Positions 1 to 8,457 of a DNA stretch of 59,186 bases are shown here, one piece after another (within the stretch, counting starts at the first letter, position 1; each line of letters begins with the position of its first letter). A program made the position numbers and the translations under genes. The DNA lies in assembly GCA_035451285.1 (NCBI GenBank), contig DAOTOJ010000003.1:1-59186 (forward strand). The letters are read 5' to 3'. The DNA is from DAOTOJ01 sp035451285. Its GTDB lineage: Bacteria > Patescibacteriota > Minisyncoccia > UBA6257 > Brennerbacteraceae. Under the pieces are notes generated by a model that was given only the letters and a program-made list of their open reading frames with translations, did no database searches and had not been told where the DNA came from.

Positions 1-2
1 TA

Positions 3-533
3 GTTGAAATTAAAGCAATTGCCAGAGATCCTGGAATTAGATCAAAAATTGCAGTTTTTTCCCATAGCGAGGCAATTGATCCAGTTGGCGCTTGTGTTGG
101 ACAACGGGGAAATAGAATCAATACAATTACTTCAGAATTGTCTGGTGAAAAAATAGATATTATCTTATGGTCAGATGATCCTAAAACATTTTTAATTAAT
201 GCGCTGTCACCATCTAAAATTTCCGATATTGAAATTAAAAGCAGCCACGAAGCTATTATTTATGTACCAGCTGACCAGTTATCTTTAACCATTGGGAAAA
301 ACGGACAAAATGTCAGATTAGCTGCCAAATTAACAGGTTGGAGAATAGAAGTTAGAACTATTGAAGAACCATCAAAAACAATAGATGAAGGAGTTTCTGA
401 AGAATCAGTAACTGATTTCCAAGACGAATTACCAAGCGAAGAATTAGAAGAACAAATTGAAAAACAACAAGAGCAAATTGAAACCGAGGAACAATTAACA
501 GAATCTGAAGAGCAAACAGAAACTGAAAATTAA
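3..533 (+). CDS. nusA: Transcription termination/antitermination factor NusA, C-terminal part (5' truncated by window edge)
   Basis: The reading frame is open from base 3, so the gene begins outside the window. The visible part covers the end of the first RNA-binding region and the KH domains. It includes the typical NusA stretch RDPGIRSKIAV, the GACVGQRGNRI KH loop and a second KH loop (TIGKNGQNVRLA). NusA binds RNA polymerase and nascent RNA to modulate pausing, termination and antitermination. After the KH domains the protein ends in a roughly 55-residue tail that is almost entirely Glu/Gln/Thr/Ser; there is no acidic-repeat domain of the E. coli type. rpsO follows about 50 bases downstream. 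An ATG at 138 lies inside the KH region and is not the true start. Confidence 0.93.
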   Translation, partial: VEIKAIARDPGIRSKIAVFSHSEAIDPVGACVGQRGNRINTITSELSGEKIDIILWSDDPKTFLINALSPSKISDIEIKSSHEAIIYVPADQLSLTIGKNGQNVRLAAKLTGWRIEVRTIEEPSKTIDEGVSEESVTDFQDELPSEELEEQIEKQQEQIETEEQLTESEEQTETEN

Positions 534-584
534 ACTGGATTTTTAAAAAATAAAGTGATAAAATAGATTACTTATACTTAAGTT

Positions 585-854
585 ATGTTAGATAAACAGC
601 AAAAACAAAAAATTATAAAAAAAGCAGGAATTCATGCTTCTGATACTGGTTCAGCTGAAGTTCAAATTGCAATTTTAACAGAGAGAATTGAAGAATTGTC
701 TAAACACTTGCAACAACACAAAAAAGATTTTTCTTCTCGCCGCGGACTTTTAAGCATGATTATCAAAAGAAAAAGACTTTTAAATTGGTTAAAAATCAAT
801 TATCCTAATAGATATAAAAAATTAGTAGAACAACTAAAAATTAAAGAAACTTAA
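585..854 (+). CDS. rpsO: 30S ribosomal protein S15
   Basis: The 89-residue product has the normal length of bS15/uS15 and its hallmark segments: HASDTGSAEVQIA near residue 18, the helix ending LSKHLQQHKKDFSSRRGLL, and a C-terminal basic helix with RLLNWLKINYPNRYKKL. S15 binds the central domain of 16S rRNA early in small-subunit assembly. The stop codon TAA shares its last base with the ATG of the next gene (854), and pnp follows soon after. This rpsO-pnp linkage is common in bacteria. The sequence GTGATAAAAT about 30 bases upstream could be a weak -10, but no Shine-Dalgarno site is visible. Confidence 0.96.
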   Translation: MLDKQQKQKIIKKAGIHASDTGSAEVQIAILTERIEELSKHLQQHKKDFSSRRGLLSMIIKRKRLLNWLKINYPNRYKKLVEQLKIKET

Positions 855-1366
855 TGAAAAATCTTCGCCATAAAGCTCAGAGAGTAGCTGTTTTTATTGA
901 TGTCCAAAATTTATATTATTCAGCAAAAAATCTTTTTAAATCACGAGTAAACTTTGAAGAAGTTTTAGATGAGGCTATTTCTAAAAGACAATTAATCAGG
1001 GCTTTAGCTTATGTTATTAGATCTAAAGAAGTAGAAAAAGAAGAATCGTTTTTTGAAGCTTTAGAAAATTTTGGAATAGAACTAAAAATAAAAGACCTGC
1101 AAGTTTTTTCAACTGGCCTTAAAAAGGGCGATTGGGATGTTGGCTTAACAACTGATGCTATTAGCATTTCACAGAGTGTAGATACAATTGTCTTAGTAAC
1201 TGGTGATGGAGATTTTGTGCCTTTGGTAGAATATTTAAAAAGCCACGGAAAACAAGTTGAAGTATTGGCCTTTTCAAAAAGCGCCTCATTAAAATTAAAA
1301 GAGGCTGCTAATGAATTTATTGACTTAGGTGAAAATCCCAAAAAATATTTAATAAAAAACCATTAA
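854..1366 (+). CDS. NYN-domain (LabA/DUF88-like) protein, putative PIN-like ribonuclease
   Basis: The 170-residue protein opens with a NYN-domain signature, VAVFIDVQNLYYSAK, whose Asp at about residue 14 is a predicted metal ligand. Later acidic positions of the PIN-like fold are visible in KGDWDVGLTTDA (about 92-103) and LVTGDGDFVPLVEYL (about 113-127). NYN domains share the PIN/FLAP nuclease fold and several act on RNA. The gene sits between rpsO and pnp with a one-base overlap to rpsO and 7 bases to pnp, so it is very probably co-transcribed. That setting fits a role in RNA turnover, but this is inference from context. The substrate is unknown. Confidence 0.85.
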   Translation: MKNLRHKAQRVAVFIDVQNLYYSAKNLFKSRVNFEEVLDEAISKRQLIRALAYVIRSKEVEKEESFFEALENFGIELKIKDLQVFSTGLKKGDWDVGLTTDAISISQSVDTIVLVTGDGDFVPLVEYLKSHGKQVEVLAFSKSASLKLKEAANEFIDLGENPKKYLIKNH

Positions 1367-1373
1367 CAAAAAT

Positions 1374-3542
1374 ATGACTAAAAAAGAATTCGAATTAGAT
1401 TACCAAAACAGAAAGTTAAAAGTTGAATTTTCAAATTTAACAGAACAGGCAAATTCTTCATGTTTAGTAAGCTATGGGGAAACAGTTGCTTTGGTAACTT
1501 TAGTTACTACCGACGAAATAAAAAATACCGATTTTGTTCCCTTGACAGTTGATTATGAGGAAAAATATTATGCAGCTGGTAAAATTTACGGCTCAAGATT
1601 TGTTAGAAGAGAAAGCAGGCCAACTGAAACAGCTATTTTAACTGGCAGGTTAATAGATAGAATAATTAGACCTTTAATTGACCAAAATTATCGAAAAAAC
1701 ATCCAAATTGTTATCACTGTTTTATCAATAGATAATGAAAATGATCCTGACTTTGTTGGACTTTTAGGAGCATCTTTAGCTTTAGCTCTTTCTAGGGTTC
1801 CTTTTAAAATTACTAGTGGCGTAAGATTAGCTAGAAAAGATCAAGAATTAATTGTAATGCCTTCCTATGAGCAAAGGGAAGAATGCGCTTTTGATGCTTT
1901 TTTTGCTGGAACTGAAAATAAAATTAATATGATTGAACTTTTTGGAAAAGAGATTCAGGAATCCGAAGTTTATCAAGTTTCACAAACGGCTTTTGAAGAA
2001 ATAAAAAAATTAATTAATTGGGAAAAAGAAATTATTTCAAATTTTGAAATTGAAAAAGAAGAAGTACGGGAGGTCCAAGAAATTAATCCTGATTTTTCGA
2101 AATTAGTTAATGAATTTTTAAATCAAAATTTAGAAAAAACTTTGTATTCTACGGACAAAGGAGATAATTGGTCAAAAGATCGAATAACCAGAATCACTCA
2201 AGAATTAAAAGAATATTTAATAAGCAATAATTTAGAAGATAATTTGGAATTAGGTTTAAGAATTTTAGACAAAAGAATTGACGATTTAATCCACTTTAAA
2301 GCGATCAAAGAAAATAAAAGAATTGACAATCGAGAATTGAATGAACTAAGGCCAATTGAAACTCAAATTGATATTTTGCCAAGAGCTCATGGCAGCGCTT
2401 TATTTCTACGCGGCTTAACTCATGCTTTATCAGTAGTTACCTTAGGATCTCCAAGTGATTATCTTCTAGTTCAAGGAATGGAATTAACCAGCGAAAAAAG
2501 ATTTATGCATCACTATAACTTCCCGCCATTTTCAACAGGAGAAATAGGAAGTTTTAGGGGTCCGGGAAGAAGAGAAATAGGCCACGGAGCTTTAGCAGAA
2601 AAAGCCTTAACTCCTTTTATTCCAGATTCAGAAGAATTCCCATATACCATTAGAGTAGTTACTGAAATTTTATCTTCAAATGGCTCAACATCAATGGCTT
2701 CAGTTTGCGCTTCCTCAATGGCCTTAATGGCAGCTGGAGTACCTTTAAAAAAACATTTAGCAGGAATTGCTATGGGATTAATGGCTAATGAAAGTGGCGA
2801 ATATAAAATACTTACAGACATTCAAGGTCCAGAAGATCATTTTGGCGATATGGATTTTAAAGTAGCAGGAACAAAAGATGGAATTACTGCTATTCAATTA
2901 GATGTTAAAATAGAAGGTTTAACTTTAGAAATAATAAAAGAGACTTTAGATCAAGCAAAAAAAGCCAGAATTCAAATAATCGAAAAAATGGAACAAACTA
3001 TTGATAAACCAAGAGAAAAAATTTCAAAATATGCGCCAATTGTTAAAATGCTAAAAATTTCTAAAGAAAAAATAGGAGAAATTATTGGTTCTGGCGGTAG
3101 AAACATCCATTCAATAATCGAAAAAACAAATACTACAATTGATATTAAGGAAGATGGTACAGTTTATATAACTGGTACGGACGAAAATTCTGTAAATGAG
3201 GCATTAAAAATTATCGAAGATAATTCCAGAGAAATTACTCAAGGAGAAATATTTGAAGGGAAAATCTCAAAGCTTTATGATTTTGGAGCAGTTGTTGATT
3301 TTGCAAATAATCATCAGGGATTACTACACATTTCAGAAATTTCTCCAACCTATATAACCAATATCAACGATGTCTTGAAAATTGGTCAAATCTTACCAGT
3401 TAAAGTTATTGAAATTTCTCCAGAAGGTAAAATCAAATTGTCATTAAAAGAAACTGGCGCTAAAATCAAAGTCCCAGATAATAATAGAAAGCCAACTTCA
3501 AAAAAATTTGAATCAAAAAGAAATTTTAATCGCCAAAAATAA
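1374..3542 (+). CDS. pnp: Polyribonucleotide nucleotidyltransferase (PNPase)
   Basis: The 722-residue protein has the full PNPase architecture: a first RNase PH-like domain (YGETVALVTLV, SRFVRRESRPTETAIL), a linker helical domain, and a second catalytic RNase PH domain. The latter contains RAHGSALFLRGLTHAL, GPGRREIGHGALAEKAL and ASSMALMAAGVPLK. A KH domain (IGEIIGSGGRNIHSIIEKT) and an S1 domain (FEGKISKLYDFGAVVDF) follow. The enzyme degrades RNA 3' to 5' by phosphorolysis, releasing nucleoside diphosphates. The length matches the family. The basic C-terminal tail (NRKPTSKKFESKRNFNRQK) may contact RNA. It is the last gene of the nusA-rpsO-NYN-pnp group. Confidence 0.97.
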   Translation: MTKKEFELDYQNRKLKVEFSNLTEQANSSCLVSYGETVALVTLVTTDEIKNTDFVPLTVDYEEKYYAAGKIYGSRFVRRESRPTETAILTGRLIDRIIRPLIDQNYRKNIQIVITVLSIDNENDPDFVGLLGASLALALSRVPFKITSGVRLARKDQELIVMPSYEQREECAFDAFFAGTENKINMIELFGKEIQESEVYQVSQTAFEEIKKLINWEKEIISNFEIEKEEVREVQEINPDFSKLVNEFLNQNLEKTLYSTDKGDNWSKDRITRITQELKEYLISNNLEDNLELGLRILDKRIDDLIHFKAIKENKRIDNRELNELRPIETQIDILPRAHGSALFLRGLTHALSVVTLGSPSDYLLVQGMELTSEKRFMHHYNFPPFSTGEIGSFRGPGRREIGHGALAEKALTPFIPDSEEFPYTIRVVTEILSSNGSTSMASVCASSMALMAAGVPLKKHLAGIAMGLMANESGEYKILTDIQGPEDHFGDMDFKVAGTKDGITAIQLDVKIEGLTLEIIKETLDQAKKARIQIIEKMEQTIDKPREKISKYAPIVKMLKISKEKIGEIIGSGGRNIHSIIEKTNTTIDIKEDGTVYITGTDENSVNEALKIIEDNSREITQGEIFEGKISKLYDFGAVVDFANNHQGLLHISEISPTYITNINDVLKIGQILPVKVIEISPEGKIKLSLKETGAKIKVPDNNRKPTSKKFESKRNFNRQK

Positions 3543-3560
3543 TTTTTATAAAAATTGAGG

Positions 3561-3566
3561 TATAAT
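3561..3566 (+). promoter_or_regulatory. -10 box (TATAAT) close to the start of the 3579 gene
   Basis: A perfect TATAAT lies 12 bases upstream of the ATG at 3579. No convincing -35 is seen at 16-18 bases. Transcription would begin about 6 bases before the start codon. Confidence 0.5.
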
Positions 3567-3578
3567 AATATATAGATT

Positions 3579-4658
3579 ATGGCTCAAGAAGAAAAAAATA
3601 TTTCCGAGTATTTTCCAAATGTTTCAATTAGGGTAATGGCTGATGATTTAAAAACCATCAAAGAAAGTGGTGGCGATATTTCCCAAATGCCGAAAATTGA
3701 ACAACCAGAATCTTCTTTGAATTTTCTAAAAAAAGAGGAAGAAAAAATTGCTCCGCCAAAAATAGAATTGCCCCAAGAAACTATAGTTCAAGAGCCACAA
3801 GTATCTCAAGAAGTTTTATCTCAAATCCCAGAACCACCAAAACCGGCTTCTAAAACTCCTAAAATTCATAAAGAAACAGAAAAAACCTTCAAAAAATTAA
3901 ACAATTATTCTATTATTCTAATAATAGCTGGAGCTATTTTTGTAATCAGTTTAATTTTGTGGCTAACTCTTTTTAGAAACCAACCTAGCGAAATCGCAAT
4001 TGAATCTCCAGTAACTACTCCGGAATTTTCAATAACTCCCCCTTTAGAAACGCCTTCTTTTCAACCTTCTTTAGTTAGTGCTCCTTATTTAATAAATTTA
4101 AAATCAGATCCTAATGTTAAAGAAACTAGAATTGAATTGGTCCAACTCGACTCTCAAAATTTCTGGCTAAATATCGCTTCAAGATTTGCCCTAAAACAGG
4201 CAAGCTCAACAATTGAGGTTTATTCTATCTTTTTCAATAATCAGCAATTAACTTCTAGCCAATTACTTAGTTTTTTAATAGCTGATCCTTTGGCAAGTTT
4301 TAAAGCTTCTATTGATGATAACTATTTAATTTTTTCCTACTGGAAAACACCTCAAAATCCTAATTTAGGAGTAGTTTTTACAATTAAAAACGAAAATTTA
4401 GATACTATTAAAGCGGTTTTCCAAAGTTGGGAATCAACAAATATTGAAAGAGATTTTAAAAATTTATTTCTGCCAAAAGAATTCCAACAAAAAATAGGTA
4501 ATTTCCAAACCAAAAAAATAAGCGGTCAAGACGTTAGAGAATTAACTATCAAAACTACCTCTGGAGACAGTCTTGATTTTTTGTATACTTTCTATCAAAA
4601 TTATCTTATAATTACAGTAGATGAAGAAAGTTTTTCTTCGATATTAAAATTATTATAA
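3579..4658 (+). CDS. Membrane-anchored hypothetical protein with Pro-rich linkers
   Basis: I do not recognise a family for this 359-residue protein. It starts with a hydrophilic, Pro/Glu-rich cytoplasmic segment of about 110 residues. One strong transmembrane helix follows (about 112-132, YSIILIIAGAIFVISLILWL), then a Thr/Pro-rich spacer and an extracytoplasmic domain of about 180 residues with no cysteines and no obvious catalytic motif. The layout resembles the many single-pass envelope proteins of CPR genomes. A TATAAT box 12 bases before the ATG suggests it begins a transcription unit, and its stop shares one base with the DksA/TraR-like gene. Confidence 0.75.
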   Translation: MAQEEKNISEYFPNVSIRVMADDLKTIKESGGDISQMPKIEQPESSLNFLKKEEEKIAPPKIELPQETIVQEPQVSQEVLSQIPEPPKPASKTPKIHKETEKTFKKLNNYSIILIIAGAIFVISLILWLTLFRNQPSEIAIESPVTTPEFSITPPLETPSFQPSLVSAPYLINLKSDPNVKETRIELVQLDSQNFWLNIASRFALKQASSTIEVYSIFFNNQQLTSSQLLSFLIADPLASFKASIDDNYLIFSYWKTPQNPNLGVVFTIKNENLDTIKAVFQSWESTNIERDFKNLFLPKEFQQKIGNFQTKKISGQDVRELTIKTTSGDSLDFLYTFYQNYLIITVDEESFSSILKLL

Positions 4659-5017
4659 TGATTAATCAAAAAACAAGGGAAGAACTTAAAAAACAGTTGT
4701 TGGCTGAAAGAAAAAAAATCGAAAAAGATTTACATTCTTTTACTTTAGAAATCGACGAAGCCATTGGGGGTCATGAAGTAGTTATTAAACAAGAAAGGGA
4801 AATTAGCCCAGAAGATCAAGCTGAAGCAGTTTCTAACCTCGAAAAAAATAAAGGCATCGAAGCAATTTTAGAAAAAAGATTAGCTGAGATAGATCATGCT
4901 TTGGAAATTATTGATAGCGATAAATATGGTTATTGTGAAGTTTGCGGAAAAGAAATAAACTTAAAAAGACTAAAGGTAAATCCAGCTGCCACTACTTGTA
5001 TTGAGCACTCTTCTTAA
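4658..5017 (+). CDS. DksA/TraR-family zinc-finger protein
   Basis: The 119-residue protein has an N-terminal coiled-coil-like charged region and a C-terminal zinc finger, CEVCGKEIN...TTCIEH. This is typical of DksA/TraR/YocK-type proteins, which bind in the RNA polymerase secondary channel or act as general stress proteins. The last ligand here is His rather than Cys (CxxC...CxxH). A mid-region segment, SPEDQAEAVSNLEKNKGIEAIL, matches the usual acidic tip and second helix of the hairpin. The start ATG overlaps the preceding TAA by one base, indicating co-transcription. Whether it senses ppGpp cannot be told from sequence. Confidence 0.85.
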   Translation: MINQKTREELKKQLLAERKKIEKDLHSFTLEIDEAIGGHEVVIKQEREISPEDQAEAVSNLEKNKGIEAILEKRLAEIDHALEIIDSDKYGYCEVCGKEINLKRLKVNPAATTCIEHSS

Positions 5018-5067
5018 TTTTAATTTAAATTAATTTAAAAATAGTTAAACATTAAGAAAGAAAAATT

Positions 5068-6603
5068 GTGCCTGCAAAAATTTATTCAGCAGCAATTATT
5101 GGAATAGAAGCTTTGCCAATCGAAGTTGAAACAGACTTATCAAGTGGTTTGCATACTTTTAAAATCATAGGTTTAGCCGATAAAGCAATTGAAGAATCAA
5201 AAGAAAGAGTTTCTTTGTCTTTAAAAAACAGCGGTTTAAAACCGCCCTCTTCTTTTAATAAAAAAATAACAGTTAATTTAGCTCCTGCTGATTTTAAAAA
5301 AGAAGGATCTTTGTATGACTTAGCAATTGCTATTGGATTTTTAGTTGCCTCAGGTCAAATATCAACGCCAAAAATTAACAAGTCTTTATTTATTGGCGAA
5401 CTCTCCTTAGAAGGGAATGTAAAAAACGTCTTTGGAATTTTGCCAATCGTGGAAATGGCTAGCAATTTAAATTTTGAAAGTATTTATTTACCCTTTGAAA
5501 ATTTAAAAGAAGCTAATTTTTTAAAAGATAAAATAAAAATTTACGGAGTAAAAAATTTAAAAGAATTAGTAGACCATTTAGAAAATAGAAAAATCATTGA
5601 AAACCAAGCATCAGAAGAAACAATTATTATAGAAGAAACTTTTGATATTTCTCAGATTGCTTCCTTAGAAGAAGCTAAAAGAGCAATGGAAATAGTTGCT
5701 ACTGGAGGACATAATATTTTATTAAAGGGAACTCCTGGAACTGGCAAAACTTTATTAGCTAAATCTTTGCCATCAATTTTGCCGCCTTTAACCAAGGAAG
5801 AAACAATAGAAATAAGTAAAATTTATAGTGTCTGCGGTTTGCTTTCTAAAGATAAACCATTAGTAACTACTAGACCATTTAGAAATCCCCACCATTCCTC
5901 TTCTCTAGTTTCAATAGTTGGAGGAGGAACTAATCCTAAACCAGGAGAAATAAGTTTGGCTCATAGAGGAGTTTTGTTTTTAGATGAATTTCCCGAATTT
6001 CCAAGATCAATTATTGAAAGTTTAAGACAACCAATGGAAGATGGCTATATTTCTATTTCTAGAGCAAGAAGAAGTATTATTTTCCCTTCTAAATTTATTT
6101 TAGTTGCAGCTTCTAATCCTTGCCCTTGCGGATTTTTTGGAGACGATGTTCATCAATGCACTTGCTCAATGGCTGAAATCATTAAATATAACAAAAAAAT
6201 TTCTGGCCCAATTCTTGATAGAATCGATTTAGTTATAACTATTCCCAAAACAAAATTTCAGAAATTGGTTTCGCCAAAAGATGAAAAGTCAGCTCAAGAA
6301 ATAAAAAATAAAGTAAAAAACGCTAGAAAAATCCAAGAGGAGCGGTTCAAAAATAGTATCCCCAGAATCTTTACTAATTCAGAAATGTCTATTGAAGAAA
6401 TTAATAGTTTTTGCAAGCTTGATAGTAAATCAACTGAAATTTTAGAAAAAGCTGAAGAAAAATTTGGGTTATCTCCCAGGGGCATTCATAAAATTTTAAA
6501 AGTTTCTAGAACTATTGCCGATTTAGAAGAATCACCAGAAATCAAGCCAGTTCATCTTTTAGAAGCCTTACAATATCGAGAAACAATACCAACTAATTTT
6601 TGA
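5068..6603 (+). CDS. comM: YifB/ComM-family Mg-chelatase-like AAA+ ATPase (GTG start)
   Basis: The 511-residue product has the ComM domain order: an N-terminal ChlI-like domain of S5 fold (residues 1-170, with ADKAIEESKERV and VNLAPADFKKEG), then an AAA+ module. The module has Walker A GTPGTGKTLLAKSLPS (near 219), RNPHHSSSLVSIVGGG, Walker B GVLFLDEFPEF, and the conserved cysteine-rich NPCPCGFFG...CTC segment. A Mg-chelatase C domain ends the protein. ComM is a helicase that extends branch migration of single-stranded DNA during natural transformation. The start is GTG at 5068; no upstream ATG fits the family N-terminus. The stop is TGA, which confirms the standard code. Many CPR genomes encode ComM, in line with DNA uptake. 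Confidence 0.93.
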   Translation: MPAKIYSAAIIGIEALPIEVETDLSSGLHTFKIIGLADKAIEESKERVSLSLKNSGLKPPSSFNKKITVNLAPADFKKEGSLYDLAIAIGFLVASGQISTPKINKSLFIGELSLEGNVKNVFGILPIVEMASNLNFESIYLPFENLKEANFLKDKIKIYGVKNLKELVDHLENRKIIENQASEETIIIEETFDISQIASLEEAKRAMEIVATGGHNILLKGTPGTGKTLLAKSLPSILPPLTKEETIEISKIYSVCGLLSKDKPLVTTRPFRNPHHSSSLVSIVGGGTNPKPGEISLAHRGVLFLDEFPEFPRSIIESLRQPMEDGYISISRARRSIIFPSKFILVAASNPCPCGFFGDDVHQCTCSMAEIIKYNKKISGPILDRIDLVITIPKTKFQKLVSPKDEKSAQEIKNKVKNARKIQEERFKNSIPRIFTNSEMSIEEINSFCKLDSKSTEILEKAEEKFGLSPRGIHKILKVSRTIADLEESPEIKPVHLLEALQYRETIPTNF

Positions 6604-6627
6604 TTTTAAATTTTTAATAAAATGGGT

Positions 6628-6649
6628 TATAATTTATTAAATTTATAAT
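6628..6649 (+). promoter_or_regulatory. Two -10-like TATAAT boxes upstream of the methyltransferase gene
   Basis: TATAAT occurs at 6628-6633 and again at 6644-6649, 31 and 15 bases before the ATG at 6665. No strong -35 was seen, and the surroundings are extremely AT-rich, so chance is possible. Confidence 0.35.
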
Positions 6650-6664
6650 TTATAAAATTTATAT

Positions 6665-7183
6665 ATGTTCGAAACACAAGATATTTTAAAGCAAGTTGAA
6701 TTGAGGCCTGGAATGATTGTAGCTGATTTAGGAGCGGGGTCTGGTTTTTTTACAATTCCTTTGGCAAAAAAAGTTGGCAAAACTGGTTTAGTTTATGCCC
6801 TTGATTTAGTGGCCGAATCTTTAGAAATAATTGAAGAAAAAGCTAAAAATGAAAAATTGTTTAATATTGAAACATTGGTTTGCGATTTAGAAAGAGAAAA
6901 AATAAAAATTAAAGATGAAATTTGCGACTTAGTTCTTCTAGTAAATGTCTTATATTTAATGGAAAACAAGGAACCAGTAATCAAAGAGATAAATAGAATT
7001 TTAAAACCAAATGGTAAGGCAATTTTTATAGAATGGGAACCAGAAAAAATGCTCTTCAAAACAGAAATCTATCCTATTTCCAAAAACGATTTGCAAAAAA
7101 CAATTGAAAAAAATAATTTTAAGAAAATAAAAGAATTTTCCCCGTCGCAATTTCACTATGGATTAATATACGAAAAAATATGA
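6665..7183 (+). CDS. Class I SAM-dependent methyltransferase (Methyltransf_11-like)
   Basis: The 172-residue protein carries the SAM-binding motif I, VADLGAGSGFFTIPLAKKVG (about 19-38). Motif II follows with the acidic residue in VYALDLV, then a motif resembling the Methyltransf_11/25 post-II region (EICDLVLLVNVLYLM) and LKPNGKAIFIEW. Such small enzymes methylate diverse small molecules, lipids or proteins, and the substrate is not evident. The stop TGA overlaps the start ATG of the following binding-protein gene (ATGA at 7180-7183), implying translational coupling with the envelope locus. No membrane segment is seen. Confidence 0.85.
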   Translation: MFETQDILKQVELRPGMIVADLGAGSGFFTIPLAKKVGKTGLVYALDLVAESLEIIEEKAKNEKLFNIETLVCDLEREKIKIKDEICDLVLLVNVLYLMENKEPVIKEINRILKPNGKAIFIEWEPEKMLFKTEIYPISKNDLQKTIEKNNFKKIKEFSPSQFHYGLIYEKI

Positions 7184-8457
7184 GTCTAACAAAAAAACAA
7201 ATACTAATAATTGCTCTTGTAATAGTTATTTTAATTGGCGGTTATTTTTTAATTAGAAGCGGCTTAAGAACAACTAGCAATCCTAAAGAATTAACAATTT
7301 GGGGGCCGCTTGATGATCGAAACGTTATTTTGGAAATGTCAAAAAAATACACCCAAGAAACAGGGAATAAGGTAAATTACCAAATGATTGATCCTAATAA
7401 TTACGAACAAAGTTTAATAAATTCTTTAGCAGCTGGCACTGGCCCTGATATCTTTTATTTTAAAAACGATTGGCTTTATAAATATTACAAAATAATAACT
7501 CCAGCTCCTACTTCTTTATTCACCCAAAGCGCAATTTCAGATATTTATGCCCAGGCAGTTGTTCAAAATTTCACCTCAGGTGGTTACGTTTATGCAATGC
7601 CTTTATATTTAGATAGTTTAGCAATGTTTTATAACCAAGAATTATTAGACCAAGCAGCAATTGCTTTTCCTCCAAAAACTTGGGAAGAGTTAATAAACAT
7701 TACCCCTTTAATTACCAAAAAAGATTTGAGTGGCAATATTTTAATTTCTGGAGTAGCTTTAGGAACAGCTAATAATGTTAGCCATTCAGCAGATATCCTA
7801 TCTTTGCTTTTTATGCAATCTGGAGCTCCCTTAGTTACTACCCAGCCGGGAACAAATAATCTAAAAATCTCATTTGAAAGTTCCGGAAATACAGATCCTC
7901 TTTCTTTTTATACTCAATTTGCTAAACCAGAATCAAAAGTTTATAGCTGGAATGAACGTTTCGGAAATTCTTTAGATGAATTTGCCAAAGGAAAAGTAGC
8001 TATAGTTTTTGGTTACGCTAAAGATGTCAAATATTTAAGGTCCATTGCCCCGTATTTTAATTTTAAAATTGCTCCAATGCTCCAACCACAAAACGCAACT
8101 TTAAGAAAAGATTATGCTAATTATTGGGGATTAGCTGTTTCCAAACAATCTCCTAATAAAGCTGAAGCTTGGAATTTAATAAACTATCTAATGCAAAACG
8201 ACTCTTTGCAAACTTACAGTTTAAGAACTAATTTGCCACCTGCCAAAAGAACACTACTTCAAGCTTTAGCTACTAATCCAATTTTCGATGTCTTTAATAG
8301 ACAGTCTTATACGGCTTTGAGCTGGTATAATCCTAACCCAGAAAAAACTGAAGTAATTCTAAACCAAGCAATTAGTGACGTTCTAAAAAATAGAGCAACT
8401 TCTTACGAAGCTATTCGCTCAATTGAAAATCAAATTTCAAGATTATTTTCAAATTAA
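7180..8457 (+). CDS. Membrane-anchored extracellular solute-binding protein (ABC sugar type, family 1), orphan
   Basis: The 425-residue protein has an N-terminal transmembrane anchor (about 6-26) without a lipobox cysteine. A family 1 (COG1653-like) periplasmic-binding fold follows, shown by LTIWGPLDDRNVILEMSKKY, LAAGTGPDIFYFKNDWLYKY, YAMPLYLDSLAMFYNQELL, PKTWEELI and KVAIVFGYAKDV. Such proteins normally deliver sugars to an ABC permease, but no permease or ATPase gene is nearby. It overlaps the preceding methyltransferase by 4 bases and shares one base with the following VirB2-like gene. The binding protein may therefore have been recruited to the envelope apparatus, for example as a surface receptor; that is inference. 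Confidence 0.85.
   Translation: MSLTKKQILIIALVIVILIGGYFLIRSGLRTTSNPKELTIWGPLDDRNVILEMSKKYTQETGNKVNYQMIDPNNYEQSLINSLAAGTGPDIFYFKNDWLYKYYKIITPAPTSLFTQSAISDIYAQAVVQNFTSGGYVYAMPLYLDSLAMFYNQELLDQAAIAFPPKTWEELINITPLITKKDLSGNILISGVALGTANNVSHSADILSLLFMQSGAPLVTTQPGTNNLKISFESSGNTDPLSFYTQFAKPESKVYSWNERFGNSLDEFAKGKVAIVFGYAKDVKYLRSIAPYFNFKIAPMLQPQNATLRKDYANYWGLAVSKQSPNKAEAWNLINYLMQNDSLQTYSLRTNLPPAKRTLLQALATNPIFDVFNRQSYTALSWYNPNPEKTEVILNQAISDVLKNRATSYEAIRSIENQISRLFSN

Noticed and set aside
6601..7183. Possible UGA recoding (Gracilibacteria/Absconditabacteria genetic code)
   Set aside because: TGA ends several well-defined genes at the expected length (6601-6603, 7181-7183, 54980-54982, 55942-55944), so the standard code applies.
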